Source: Bemisia tabaci (lineage: Eukaryota; Arthropoda; Insecta; Hemiptera; Aleyrodidae). Taken from it: a stretch of 64,000 nt of DNA. The translations under genes and the position numbers were made by a program. Positions 10,546 through 21,127 of the stretch are shown piece by piece. The notes beneath the pieces are model-generated. The model did no database searches. It had not been told where the DNA came from and saw only the letters and a list, made by a program, of their open reading frames with translations. The stretch's first letter is position 1. The number at the start of each line of letters is the position of its first letter. Where the stretch lies: contig NC_092801.1 of the NCBI RefSeq assembly GCF_918797505.1, positions 30,100,477-30,164,476 on the forward strand. Reading direction: 5' to 3'.

Positions 10546-12080
10546 TGTGAGAAAACGGGCTCAGAAGCGTCTGGCCGGAAAATTTTATTGAAAGAAGCCT
10601 CCGTTCTTTGTCAAATTTTCAATGATCGACCAAAAGACTCCTAAAAATCGTTTGGATGATTAAAAATCGACTCGTTTGATTTGAATCACATGAGAAGGCT
10701 CTTTTTCTTTTTCATGCTAGGCTATTGTTAGGCAAGACAGCTGTAAGTGCTATCCTCTGCATGCTTTTGTGGTTGCGTTTTGGACACATACAAAACAAAC
10801 GCATTTCCAGGTTAGAAATCGGCAGGAGAGGGCGCCCATTTCCTAGAAAACACTTTTTATTGGCTCTCTGGAGGAATAATGTCACTTACTGCTGTCTTGC
10901 CTGCAACTAGATCATTTTTTGCGCGCTCACTCTTTTCTCGTATGTTTCGTTTTTATATAATGGAAATGAATTTAGCTATTTTAGCTATTTCAGTAATTTC
11001 ATCTGAAAGAGATTAGACGAATTTTGAATGAAACTCGATTTCGAAAATTTGACCCTTAGGTACTGCTTTCTTAGCTATCACGGCAGTGAAGAAGTACGGA
11101 AATCCCTCAAGAAGGTTACTTTGTCTGCCGTGATAGCGAAGAGAGCTGTAAGTGCAAAATTTTCGAAATCTAGTTTTCTTCAAAATTCGTCTAAACTCTT
11201 TTAGATGAAATTACTGAGACAGCTAAAACAGCAAAATTCATCCTAATTTAATGAAAACAAGGCGTATGAGAAAGCCGTAAGTGCATAAAAAATGCCATAG
11301 TTTTTTTCAAGACAGCCGCAGATGCATGAGAGCCAATGAAAACAGTGCTTTCCAGTAAAGTGCCGCCCTCTTCTGCCAATTTCTAACCTGAAAATGTGTT
11401 TGTTGTGCGTCCAAAACGCAACCACGAAAGCATGCAGAAGAAAGCACTTACGACTGTCTTGCCTAACAATAACCTAGCAAGAAAATGAAAAATACCCTCT
11501 TTATGTAATGGAAATAATATCAGTCGATTTTTAATCATCCATACGATTTCTAGGAGTCTTCCGGACGATTAGTGGCAATTTGACAAAGAACGGAGGCTTC
11601 TTTCAATAAAATGGACGTATTTCTATCAAACAGACCTATGTGCAAGTAAGAAATATGGGGTGTGCTCGTTAGTTCTCTTTGCGTAAGAGTGAACGAGAAT
11701 AATAAAGCGCCAGTGACGTCAGCGGCAATGATCAACGGGAGGCGCGACGGGGAGATCGTCGTCGGGGCACTTTAACTCATGAGCCCTGTCCACAACGCTC
11801 TCTTGCCATGCCCGCGGCTCATGAATCCCGCATTTAGTTGGCACATAGGTCTGTTTGATAGAATGTAATATCCCGCTTTTCCAATTCTTCAAAAGGAATC
11901 ACGCCCACTTTTACATTACTTCTTATGGAGCTTCGACGAGCACACCCCATATTTCTCACCTCCACATAGGTCTGTTTGGTAGAAATACGTCCAAATGTTC
12001 TTGTCAGAAGCTTCTGAGATCGTTTTCTCAAAACCTCATTTTTGCACTGACGGCTCTCTTCGCTATCACGGCAGTTGTTT
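10545..12080. mobile_element. Large foldback element interrupted by an R9 insertion
   Basis: Left arm 10545-10920 (TGAGAAAACGGGCTCAGAAGCG...GAAAATTTTATTGAAAGAAGCCTCC...) pairs with the right arm 11285-11611 plus 11995-12075. The right arm is split by the R9 copy at 11612-11994. Between the arms, the 'CTGCCGTGATAGCGAAGAGAGC' motif recurs in both orientations. Related right ends lie at 49796-49905 and 51335-51430. Non-coding. Confidence 0.75.
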
Positions 12081-12084
12081 TCTT

Positions 12085-12260
12085 CTTCCCGATGGCTCAA
12101 AGTAACGCCGCGTCTTGCCGTGAATTCAAACGCCGGCCTTGATACAACTATTCGTACTTGATGGATGTCTATGTTGCATAGCCACAAATTGAAGGCGCTC
12201 CCGCTATCTTCATTTTGACCACTGATAGATACGATACGACGCAATTCAACGACGGCAGTT
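12085..12260 (-). other. Decayed fragment related to the Helitron at 54.5-58.5 kb
   Basis: On the minus strand GACATCCATCAAGTACGAAT then AGTTGTATCAAGGC recalls the block at 55490-55660 in the Helitron. The translated remnant shares the ...VVSR pattern. Too degraded to say more. Confidence 0.35.
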
Positions 12261-12267
12261 CATGTCA

Positions 12268-12424
12268 GTGGCGAGGTGTGAATGCGATCGATATTTCTCC
12301 ACGGGAAGCTATGGTAAAGAGTCGATCATTAAGGTGTTCGCTGCGAACAGCCTGTTAATCGAGCCTTTATCATAGGTTTGAATGGCAGATCAATCGATAT
12401 GTTGCAAAGCACGCCACGCCACTG
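12268..12424. mobile_element. R3 MITE copy
   Basis: Inverted CAGTGGCGAGGTGTG / CACGCCACGCCACTG ends around the GTGTTCGCTGCGAACAGC hairpin. Confidence 0.8.
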
Positions 12425-12539
12425 GTTCGTGCCTGATTCATATCGAGGTCACAAATTTTCAACCCAAAGATTTGGTCAATGTAACTCAAAGAAAAATTAA
12501 CCAACAAGTATTTACCGCACTTTTAGGTTACTTCCAATA

Positions 12540-12928
12540 TAACACAAAACGCTGGTCACTTTCTCTTACCGCGTTTGAGATCGCAATTCTGTTGTCAGCT
12601 AAGGAGACTAAAGCACTCACTTACCAATTTTTACAAAGATATTCAACGCAATAAAGGCTTGGTTTTTTTTAGAGAGAAAATATCGCATTCGAGTGCAGTT
12701 TCGATATCAGTAGCGAATGCTATGTTTTCTCTCTGAAAAAACCACGCCTTTATTACGTTGAATTTCTTTGTTAAAATTGGTAAGTGAGTGCTTTAGTCTC
12801 CTGACAACAGAATCGCGATCTCAAATTTTCGGAAAAAAGGACGAGTTAGCCGAAAAAATGGAACTAATTTATGCGATATATCGCATGCCGTTCAGACACA
12901 AAATATGGCGTCCATCGAATCACCTTAA
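12540..12928. mobile_element. R8 foldback element, left-truncated
   Basis: Palindromic arms centred near 12695. The right end CCATCGAATCACCTT is present and the left terminal ~60 bp is missing. It lies only about 38 bp below the last recognised exon of gene C, so it sits in the next intron. Confidence 0.8.
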
Positions 12929-12965
12929 AAGTTTTTAAGTCGTTTTAAAATGTGACGAATCTTAC

Positions 12966-13502
12966 CCAGACGCAGAGCCTGATCGATCTTTCCACGCGGG
13001 CGGGACCTGATCTGCCGATTCATAGTAGTGAGTCCGGCCTCCGAGACCCAATTCACTGGGGTGGAAAGGTTTTTGGCGACCGCCCGTCGGGCCTGAAGAC
13101 GGGGGCTTCCGCTCACTCGGCTGCTGATTGGCTCCCTCGGATTGGCGCTTTTGATCCCTGACTCCGCTCTGCGAACTCTGCCGTTTCCAATCAAGATTCA
13201 ACCGGAGACGATCTCGCTTCTCATTGGCTGGATTCAAACTCTGTGGAGATCGTGACCGGTCCCGCTCGGGAGGCTTCGTCTCTGGAGACCTCGGCCGCGC
13301 TCGCTTGGGTGAGCAGTTCCTCTCTGGAGATCTCGGTCGCCGACGATCGGGTGACCTCGGTGACCTCGCCGAAGGGTCACTTTCATTATCGGAGAGGATA
13401 GCTAGATCCTTGTCCGACCTCGGTGACCTCGCCGACGGGTCACTTTCATTACCAGAGAGGATAGCTAGATCCTTGTCCGATTCATCGTCGCTGCTGTCGA
13501 AA
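12966..13502 (-). CDS. Gene C exon 3: SP/RS-rich disordered repeat exon
   Basis: 537 bp, acceptor TTTTCCAG and donor TCTGG|GTAAGA, phase 2 at both ends, so it can be added or skipped without shifting the frame. The translation has 179 codon-equivalents: FDSSDDESDKDLAIL, then a 21-residue unit (SDKDLAILSGNESDPSARSP) present twice in tandem. A RPRSPE/RARPRSPE run follows, then a basic-polar tail rich in Gln, Lys and Ser. It is fully low-complexity, with no hydrophobic core. SP and RS dipeptides suggest an intrinsically disordered, possibly phosphorylated segment. Composition matches gene A exons 3 and 4. Confidence 0.7.
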
Positions 13503-13766
13503 CTGGAAAAATAATAGTAGCTACTTGTATCATATGTATTTCCTTACTAGCGAAATGCCCGTGACTGCAGAGTCATGGGTCTAGAGGCCGCTAAAATATC
13601 TATAACCCCGAAAAAATGGTGGTAGGGGAGCAAGACATGCCATAAAAAAAATGGTAAAATCGATAGAAAAATTAGTTGAGGGGAGAGGGTGATGGAGCTA
13701 GAAAAATGAGCTGGGGGGAGGTAGAATAAATGCCGGCTAAAAAATTAGAACTAACCTAGCAATGAT

Positions 13767-13808
<42 letters not shown>

Positions 13809-16800
13809 AAAAATGAAAAAAAAAAAGAAATTGAGATAAAACAACACAGGAAACAAACAGGATAGGAAACAAAGGTTACCAAGGAAACCAAGGAATGGAA
13901 CTTTCATAAAAACAGATTAGTGGAAAACAGCGTAAGTAGGGCACTTACGTTAATTACCGTTTATCAGTAAACGGTAAGTGCGATTTAACCAAAAATCTAC
14001 ACAGTTCTTTATAAGACCAAAATTGACAAAATTACAAAATTTGAGTAGGCTAACGTAAATCTAACAATAGTTATCGTGAACGAAAGAATTGACGACATAG
14101 GTCGGGTAACTATTATAGGTGGGATGGGATTTCCTTATCACTAGGGGCCCCGTGATCGCTACGCGGCCCGACCCCCTGAGGGCGCTTTGCGAACCTCTTG
14201 TGGGTCGACCCAGCATGAAATAAGCCAAAACTCTAAAAAAAAAAACAATTCATTGACCATATGAATGATTGTGGGTGGAAACGCTATTCATTCACTGCTG
14301 GTAATAATTCCTATGGAAAGAGAAGAAACATTTTTAAGAAATGGACGTACTTCTGTCAAACGGAACTAAGCGCCGGGGGGAGGAAGGTAAAGGAGGGCTT
14401 GGATTGGCGGCGAAACCGGGCGTCGGGCTCATTCGTTCCTATACTAGCAATGCTTTTCCATGGAGCTTAGTTCCATTTAACAGAAAGCGCTATCCGGCAT
14501 TCTAAATTCCTCAAAAGGAACTCGATTTGGCGCTTTGTTCCGTTTGACAGAAATACGTCCAAATAATAATTTAATTTAAATCATATTTAAATTTAATAAG
14601 TATCAAATAAATTTGACGAAGAGATTTTGCGCTGTCAGTTGCCCGATAATCTCTGGGAAGACAGGCATATCGACGGTGAAACTACCAAACCACGTATCTC
14701 GTTTGCGGTGTTTAAAAATCTACGCTCACATTTTATTTTTTTGAAGTAGACCAAATCAATATCATTCCTTGAAATTTTCACGGAATTTTCTCCGCACAAA
14801 GAGGAAAAATCGCAGAAATTTTCAAGACTGGATGTTAAGTAGTTTTTCATTTAAAAAATAAAGTATGACAGGAAGTCTGCGACGTCGCAAACCGAGATAC
14901 GTGGTTTGGTAGTTTCACCGTCGATATGTGGCGTTTGGGTGTCGTAGAACGCCAGAGTGCGTTGTAGAGCGACTTTTATATACGTATACAAATTTAATTA
15001 TTATATAAATGTAATTATTGTTAGAATTTAAGAAATTTCACGGTAAGTTCAAGTAATTTTACGCCCAGACCAACCTGTGTTGGCGACTGCTACGGTCCAA
15101 GCTTTTTTGCGAAAGACATATTCATCGATGTCCTCCTGTTTTGGTTCGCTTCCGCTCCGACTTAAATAACGCATTGCTTTTTCGACGAGCCTATTGTGCA
15201 TGATCCTGTCCATATATGCCCTGTTTTTTTCACGTAGATCTTTAGCCTGCAAAAAATCATCCACCATTCACCATTTTAAACAATAGTGGATAGTAACCAT
15301 TAACGAAGCGAGTATGTTTACCTCAATTGAAAAACACATCGATTTGACTATATAGTTTCTTCAATGACAAGTGTATTGAACTTGACGTATAAAAATAGTG
15401 TGTTCCCTGCGTAAAATACACTAAAATTCATTGTTTGAATTAATAGGAAGAAATTAAAAGCAACACGCTTCTTCCTGAGTGGAAACTGGAAACCCATTTT
15501 TTCCAATGGAATTCTCCGGTGAAGCCAATTTAAAACATGTTTACCTACTCTAGAAGCGATACAGGGGACCCGGCATCTAGGTATTTTTATTTGTCTTCTA
15601 ATTTTTTTGGCAGTGTATTGTAGTTGCACGTTCCTTGCCACCAGAAAATATGTATTTTAGAGTCTTCGCCTGAAGGATCCAATAAGATATGAAGTGAGAC
15701 CAGGTAAAAACTAAGCTCGCGGAGGTCAATGGTACATTTTGACCCTTTCGAGTTCGACGGTGAAACTACATACATGCGTAAATCGGTTACGGTCGGTATT
15801 TAAACATCTCCTTTTCAACTTTATTTTTTACAAGAGACTGAACCAACATCATGGTTTGTAGTTTTTATAGAATATTCTTCACATAGAGAGGAAAAATTAA
15901 TCAGTTTTTAAAGAATAATGACGATTAGTTGTTTTCTGTGTAGAAAATAAGTATGACAGGAAGTCTGCAACGCCGCCGTGAGCTGAGATATGCATTCCTG
16001 CAATTTCACCATCGACTGTCGCTATGCACGTGAGCACCCATAAAGATTTCATGAGCGGGAGGTTTGAATTAGGTAACGCGTGAAAAAACATTAAAAATCT
16101 TAAAATAAAATAACTGATTTAAAGAGCGATAACCTTGCAAGTAATATTTAATCAAGTAAAAAACTTACTTGTCATGGCTTTATAAATCAGATGTTTTATT
16201 TTATTTATAATTCGCCTTGCTCACCACAAACATGTTTGAACTATATATTTTGGTTAGGAGTTAATTCCAGCAATTTAAGTCGTGGGAATCGTATTTTACA
16301 TGAAATTTTGGTGAAGAAACATGTATCAATTGTATCGCAATGCTGAATAACAGACTTCGTACCTTACCTAGTGGTGCATTGTAAATGGGCCACTAGACAA
16401 GGTACGAATTTAAGCATTCTGATACAACATGTTTCTTAACCAGAATTTCACGTTGAGCATGATTCGCGCGACGAAAACTAATGAAGCAAACTCCAAACGA
16501 GGATATTAACGTTTTTATTTCACATTGGTTACGAGGAAGTTGAACTGCCCGCTGACAAGAAACTCAAAGCTTTACGTGAGTCAAATCGCGCACTACAACG
16601 CTTTCAACAAGTTTCTCAATCGAGTAATGTTCACTTCTCACTATGCATGTGCTCTTCAAATTATAAGCAATTTGCCACAGCTGAGCCAAGGAGTCAAGAT
16701 TGAGGTTGCCAGATCTTTACATCGCAGAGACGCCCATGATAACGTTCAGCGCACGATGTGAATCACGCAGAGTATTGAGTTTTCATGAGCGGGTGGTTTC

Positions 16801-17170
16801 AATTCACGCATCAAGAATCATTAAATATCTTCGTAAGGAGTTAATTTCGGTAGTTTTCGTTGTGCGCGTCGTATTCTAAATGAAATTTTAGTCAAAAAAC
16901 ATGTATCAGAATGCTGAAATTCGCACCTAGTCTGGTGGTCCATAGCGTGTATGTAAAAAAGCGGACTCACTTGCGGATGAGGTGAAGGTGGGCGATCGTC
17001 TCTATACATTGACTTCTTCGGTTGAAAATTTAGTTTCAGGGGTTTCTTTTTGTCTTCATCGGTGTCGTGGGTGTCGTCGACGACGCCGTCATCCAGGCCC
17101 TTCATTGATGCAAACCATTTGGCTGTGGCTGTTACGCTGTAACAATTAAAGTGAAAGATTCGCAGAACAT
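12966..17170 (-). CDS. Gene C: partial secreted SP/RS-rich protein, paralog of gene A
   Basis: Three exons on the minus strand, joined as 17170-16971, 15246-15071 and 13502-12966. Introns have GT/AG borders and reading phases 0, then 2, then 2. The product starts with a signal-peptide-like MFCESFTLIVTA, then an acidic stretch (DDTHDTDEDKKK) and PPSPHPQ. A charged helical exon (AKDLREKNRAYMDRIMHNRL...) is followed by a disordered Ser/Pro/Arg repeat exon. Exon order, phases and a Cys codon split across the second junction (TG|T) parallel gene A. Two problems remain. One base is missing between the ATG frame and the rest of exon 1, and no last exon is found below 12966. It may be a recent pseudogene, an assembly error, or a gene with a different first exon. 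Function unknown. Confidence 0.5.
14343..14563. mobile_element. R9-type MITE, divergent
   Basis: TGGACGTACTTCTGTCAAACGG at the left and its complement at the right, with the inner motif TAAGCGCC instead of CTATGTG. About 220 bp, non-coding. A left-end relative lies at 38994-39050. Confidence 0.75.
14667..14927. mobile_element. R10 MITE copy (ATCGACGGTGAAACTACC termini)
   Basis: Inverted ends ATATCGACGGTGAAACTACC...CACGTATCTCG and complement, about 260 bp. Other copies: 15754-16016, 33908-34629 (split by an R5 element), 42171-42430, and a part at 10110-10165. Confidence 0.82.
15071..15246 (-). CDS. Gene C exon 2: charged helical exon
   Basis: The acceptor ATTTTTTGCAG gives phase 0. The exon encodes AKDLREKNRAYMDRIMHN, then RLVEKAMRYLSRSGSEPKQE and DEYVFRKKAWTVAVANTG, predicted helical and strongly charged. 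Two donors are possible. GTTGGT at 15074 leaves phase 1. GTCTGG at 15070 leaves phase 2, the phase needed by exon 3, and makes a TG|T Cys codon exactly as in gene A. I prefer the second despite its weaker consensus. It occupies the same place as gene A exon 2 (phase 0 to 2) but is longer, with little residue identity. Confidence 0.6.
15754..16016. mobile_element. R10 MITE copy
   Basis: TCGACGGTGAAACTACATAC at left, complement GCAATTTCACCATCGA at right. Diverged, about 260 bp. Confidence 0.72.
16384..16942. mobile_element. R1 MITE copy
   Basis: Ends GGGCCACTAGACAAGGTACG and GTCTGGTGGTCC, about 560 bp, with the internal TGAGCCAAGGAGTCAAGATTG block typical of R1. Confidence 0.85.
16971..17170 (-). 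CDS. Gene C exon 1: signal peptide plus acidic/SP segment, frame-broken
   Basis: The first ATG below the TATA-like box is at 17170-17168 and reads MFCESFTLIVTA before a TAA. From 17135 the frame one base over reads VTATAKWFASMKGLDDG and stays open to PPSPHPQ and the donor CAA|GTGAGT (phase 0). The two frames join into a normal signal peptide if a single base is missing. The exon is 200 bp where 201 would keep frame. Alternatively an acceptor (TTGTTACAG) at 17137 could bring in an unseen upstream exon in phase 2. The segment QPKKS...D...PSPHPQ aligns with QPKFS...D...LPFSAQ of gene A exon 1. Confidence 0.55.
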
Positions 17171-17269
17171 TTGAACAGTGCAGTGCTGGCGCCACTCTAC
17201 TCTGCGGAGAAATCAAGCTCAAAACTTGCGGGAAAGCTCTAATACGTTCGTATCAGAGAAGTGCTCATC

Positions 17270-17277
17270 TGTTTATA
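17270..17277 (-). promoter_or_regulatory. TATA-like box of gene C
   Basis: TATAAACA on the minus strand, about 100 bp upstream of the first ATG at 17170, with no intervening ATG. Gene A has a similar box 116-121 bp from its ATG. Spacing fits a start site near 17245. Confidence 0.45.
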
Positions 17278-18150
17278 CTATGAAGGTGCGTTTTGAGCGT
17301 TCACCACGTTGGTAGTGTACGCTCTTTCCCGTCGTTTACGCTCTTTCCAGTCGTTTTGCATCGGGTATGTTACTAATGTATCCATTGGTAAAGGCCCGCA
17401 CTGCTCCACGGGAATCGGCGCCATTTTTCGTGGCAGGAAGCAATACCTATTTCCTCAATTTTTAAGCGCTCAGCCGATAGGCAGCGCTTTTTGATTTCGA
17501 CTTGCCTCTAGAGTACTAGTATACTAGTGCTAATTCGTTTAAATGGCGCACCAGCTGATCGATGCGTAGGCTTTTTTTGGGGGGGGGGGGTCCATTTTTA
17601 AAATAAATAAAGCTGTGAAAACCGTATTTTATGCTTTTAACGTAATGCGCAGGTAGTTTCGATCGTTTGTCTATAAGAAAATGTCTTAGCGGTAGAGTAA
17701 TTCTTATCGAAATTGATCGTTGAACTCAAATGAAGCCTAAAAAAAACGCGCCTGATGAACTCAACGGTGGCTATCATTTTCGGGAAACGAAAAAACGCGT
17801 TTACGGTTTCCTTGGTAACCTTTGTTTGCTGATGTTTTATTTCCATTTCCCAGCCAAGTCGACGGAGTTTATACCATCTTTCTTCACTAAATACATTTAC
17901 TAACACCTGAGCGCTTTTCTAATACGACAGTATTAGAACTTTCCCGCTTGTTTTTTTATGTATACCATTTCTACCTTCTTTCTCCTATTTTATCCACTTT
18001 ATGTAATGCCTGTAGGCTTGTCTTTGAGAAATTAATATCTTTAAGTTTTAAGCCTTGCTTTTATTTAAAACTCTTTCAAGGATCGTTCAAATTTTTAGTC
18101 GTCGGATATCTAAAAACATTGTTGGGTACAAAGTACCTACCCCTTCACAA
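17278..18150. other. Upstream of gene C, no recognisable gene
   Basis: A 12-base G run lies at 17579-17590 with otherwise unique-looking sequence. Nothing supports an exon. Confidence 0.5.
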
Positions 18151-18612
18151 TCAGCCCGCAGATAGAGTCCCTTTATACCCAGAGTTAAGACAACTCGATT
18201 ATCAGCTGACTGGCAGCCGGCCTTGGCTGGCCATGGAGGCCGAAACGAGTGCACCTAAACGAACGATATTGAGGGATAAGGATCAGGAATCCTGCGATGT
18301 CTGTCACACAAAAACAACAACATCAACAAATTGATCAATTAAAACGAAAATTAGATTGGTTTGTGAATAATTTCTTAATCTATTTTCATTTTAGACCTAT
18401 GGAAATAACAATTCACTCTTGATAAACCACAATTAGGTAATATTTTCATTATTCTTGTTCACATTCGAGGTACCGCCATCTTGGTGCACTCGTTTCGGCC
18501 TCCATGAGCGAGAACCAATCAGAATTGGATTTTTTTTTAGGCCACTTTCAGCTCAACCAAAAGTGAGTTGTCTTAACTCTGGGTATAAAGGGACTCTACC
18601 CGCAGATCTTTG
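18150..18612. mobile_element. Foldback MITE
   Basis: AGAGTCCCTTTATACCCAGAGTTAAGACAACTC at 18164-18200 is mirrored at 18568-18600. Inside, GGCCGAAACGAGTGCACC pairs with GGTGCACTCGTTTCGGCC. A roughly 460-bp non-coding palindrome. Confidence 0.8.
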
Positions 18613-18889
18613 TACACGCCATCAGGGTGGCATGAAACGAAAGAAAGAAATGAAAGATAGGAAATCTCAGTGAAATATTTCATACATATCAGCGGCTAGA
18701 GGATGTAAACCACGCTCAAAAATACCGATATAGAAGAGAGTCACAATTTTAATAAAACGATCGAAATTATTACAAACAATAGAAGTTGTTGTATTAAAGC
18801 TCTTGAAAAATTTAAAAAAAACTCATGCTTTCACTCACTAATTATTTATCGGACGCGTTTTGGTAGCTACCCGGGCCCGGGCCACCGTC

Positions 18890-19023
18890 ATCAGCTGTCT
18901 GCAGGCGCCTACAAACCTAACAGGGATACTTCACGCATTGCGCAATGCGTGAGGTATCCCTGTTAGGTTTGTAGGCGCCAGCAGTCAGCTGATGCAATGC
19001 GTGAAGTATCCCCGTTAGGTTTG
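18890..19023. repeat. GGCGCCTACAAACCTAAC repeat block
   Basis: GCGCCTACAAACCTAACAGGGATACTTCACGCATTGCGC occurs in inverted orientation and then again as a direct partial unit. The same motif forms an inverted pair at 24858-24930, and divergent 70-80 bp tandem units at 38530-38690 and 46800-47030. The mariner-derived element at 19026 is inserted at its right edge. Confidence 0.8.
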
Positions 19024-19025
19024 TA

Positions 19026-20019
19026 CGAGGGGCGTTCAATAAGTAAGTATCCCCCCTCTCTAAAATCCATTAGAATGGACCAATTTTAAAAAACTTGGGC
19101 TCAAAATCTTCCTTAGGATATTTTGAGTTCAACAAAACAAACCGCAACAAAATCGGACCATGTCCGGCCGAACGCGAGCCGTTTGAACGCGCCGAAGTGC
19201 TCGACGCTCCCGCCGAATCCGCGAGGATTTAAAGTCCGCTACAGGAGAAGAGCTTCTCTGCCAAAGCCTCAGTCGTTCATCACTGACGAAAAATCAAAGA
19301 CATTTTTGTAGAATAAGGGGCTTACCTCACTTCTCCACATAACCAGCTCGATCCAAGCAAGTCTGATACTGAGACTAAGAGAACAGCTTTTGGATGCCTC
19401 GCGCGTGGAAGTCTTTCAGCTGACCGGGGATGAAAGAGTGGACGGCTTGTTTGACCTCTTCCACTGATTCAAAATTAACTCCTCCGAGTTCAGATTTCAG
19501 GAACGGGAATAAATGGTGGTCTGGTTTGCCATTTATTATCGTATCTGAAATCTGAACTCGGAGGAGTTAATTTTGAATCAGTGGAAGAGGTCAAACAAGC
19601 CGTCCACTCTTTCATCCCCGGTCAGCTGAAAGACTTCCACGCGCGAGGCATCCAAAAGCTGTTCTCTTAGTCTCAGTATCAGACTTGCTTGGATCGAGCT
19701 GGTTATGTGGAGAAGTGAGGTAAGCCCCTTATTCTACAAAAATGTCTTTGATTTTTCGTCAGTGATGAACGACTGAGGCTTTGGCAGAGAAGCTCTTCTC
19801 CTGTAGCGGACTTTAAATCCTCGCGGATTCGGCGGGAGCGTCGAGCACTTCGGCGCGTTCAAACGGCTCGCGTTCGGCCGGACATGGTCCGATTTTGTTG
19901 CAGTTTGTTTTGTTGAACTCAAAATATCCTAAGGAAGATTTTGAGCCCAAGTTTTTTAAAATTGGTCCATTCTAATGGATTTTAGAGAGGGGGGATACTT
20001 ACTTATTGAACGCCCCTCG
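19026..20019. mobile_element. Palindromic mariner derivative made of two inverted 3' ends
   Basis: A 994-bp near-perfect inverted repeat with TIR CGAGGGGCGTTCAATAAGTA at both ends and TA on each side (19024-19025, 20020-20021). Each arm carries the same ~490 bp. Read inward from the end, this is the TIR, a non-coding tail, and the C-terminus of a mariner transposase. The latter includes a frame ESVEEVKQAVHSFIPGQL and a terminal GYVEK* like the family's GDYVEK end. Only about 60 transposase codons remain and they carry stops. The centre holds a short loop with an ANQTTIYSR remnant. The TA duplication indicates that the palindrome itself transposed, using a transposase supplied in trans. Confidence 0.85.
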
Positions 20020-20050
20020 TATATGTCCGCAAGGTATGGTGCCTTTCATC

Positions 20051-20206
20051 AATGGCGAGGCGTCGAATAATCGACTATCGATATTTCCCCATTTGAACTA
20101 TGGTAAAGGATCGATTATTAAGGTGTTCGTCGCGAACACCCTGTATATAGATCGTTTTTCACAAATTGCAGATCAATCGATATATCGCAACGCACGCCAC
20201 GCCACT
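20051..20206. mobile_element. R3 MITE copy
   Basis: Left end diverged (ATGGCGAGGCGTCG), hairpin GTGTTCGTCGCGAACACC, right end CACGCCACGCCACTG. Confidence 0.75.
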
Positions 20207-20605
20207 GCCTTTCGTCGTAGATTCGATCACGTAAGGTAGGTATGTAAAACGTAGGGTATCTTACAATATAGACTAACCTAGGTCTTGATAATGTTCGTCT
20301 GAGGCCATCCGTAAATTTCCTACCCCAGTCGACAGGAGTGCCTTAATTCTCCTGTAAGGGTTCGTCTCAGGCTGTCCCTGAAGCTGCTGCTCCGGGGGGT
20401 AGAATCGCTCGGGCTTGACGTTTTTGAGCCAAGCATACGAGGTTGCAAAATGGCGGATTGAAAAGTCTCATTTTTGAGCATGAATAAATTCTCTTTTCCA
20501 GACGTTCTGCCATTCCAGATATTCTCATTCGTATTTTCTTTCTGTTGTCAAAAAATTATCATTAATTTTAGGGAAACTAAAAAGGTCAGTCAAACTGGTC
20601 ACACA

Positions 20606-21114
20606 ATGGAGATGTTGCATGTGTGAGGAATTTGCGATTTGACTGTTGATTCTCTCGTAAAAGTTCGCGAGAAACACGATGGTGCCACTGGTTTTCTCTG
20701 AAATCAACTCCCAAGCTCACAAAAAGCTCTCAAGTTGAGCCCAAAATGGAGGGGGTATCCCACGCTATCCAGAGAATCCACCTCTACATCAAGACAAACT
20801 CTCCACATGCAAAGATAGGGAGCAAATACATTAGCAGTGTTGCCGTGTTTTCAATTTTAGAGTCCCCAAATGAAGTGGCAGGCCTGTCAATGTGTTTGCT
20901 CCTTATCTTTGCATGGAGAGTTTGTGTTGATGTAGAGGTGGACTCTCAGGATAGCGTGGGATGTCCCCTCCATTTTGGCTTCAACTTGAGAGCTTTTTTT
21001 GAGCTTGAGAGTTAATTTCAGAGAAAACCAGTGGCACCATCGTGTTTCTCGCGAACTTTTACACAAGAATCAACAGTCAAATCGCAAATTTCTCACACAT
21101 GCAACATCTCTATT
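20606..21114. mobile_element. R2 MITE copy (ATGGAGATGTTGCATGTGTG termini)
   Basis: A roughly 510-bp palindrome. GGAGATGTTGCATGTGTGAG...CACGATGGTGCCACTGGTTTTCTC... is mirrored on the right. Other copies: 22145-22653, 37421-37933 and 42975-43483. Arms remain open in several frames because they are mirrored, but no protein is recognisable. Confidence 0.88.
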
Positions 21115-21127
21115 GAGTTTTGATGCT

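Larger units (their letters stand above)
13503..15070 (-). other. Gene C intron 2 with MITEs and poly(A)
   Basis: It contains a 36-base A run (13771-13806), a divergent R9 MITE (14343-14563), an R10 MITE (14667-14927) and a GC-rich patch at 14140-14215 that I cannot assign. No exon seen. Confidence 0.55.
15247..16970 (-). other. Gene C intron 1 with MITEs
   Basis: Holds an R10 copy (15754-16016), an isolated R1 right end (about 16275-16376) and a full R1 copy (16384-16942) that ends only about 28 bp from exon 1. No exon seen. Confidence 0.6.

Noticed and set aside
13224..13514. Plus-strand 96-codon repetitive ORF
   Set aside because: Antisense of gene C exon 3; its repeats are the complement of the 63-bp SDKDLAIL unit.
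20746..21015. ORFs of about 90 codons inside the R2 copies (also 22128-22385, 43074-43409)
   Set aside because: They read through mirrored arms of the R2 MITE, recur at every copy with different breaks, and have no domain.
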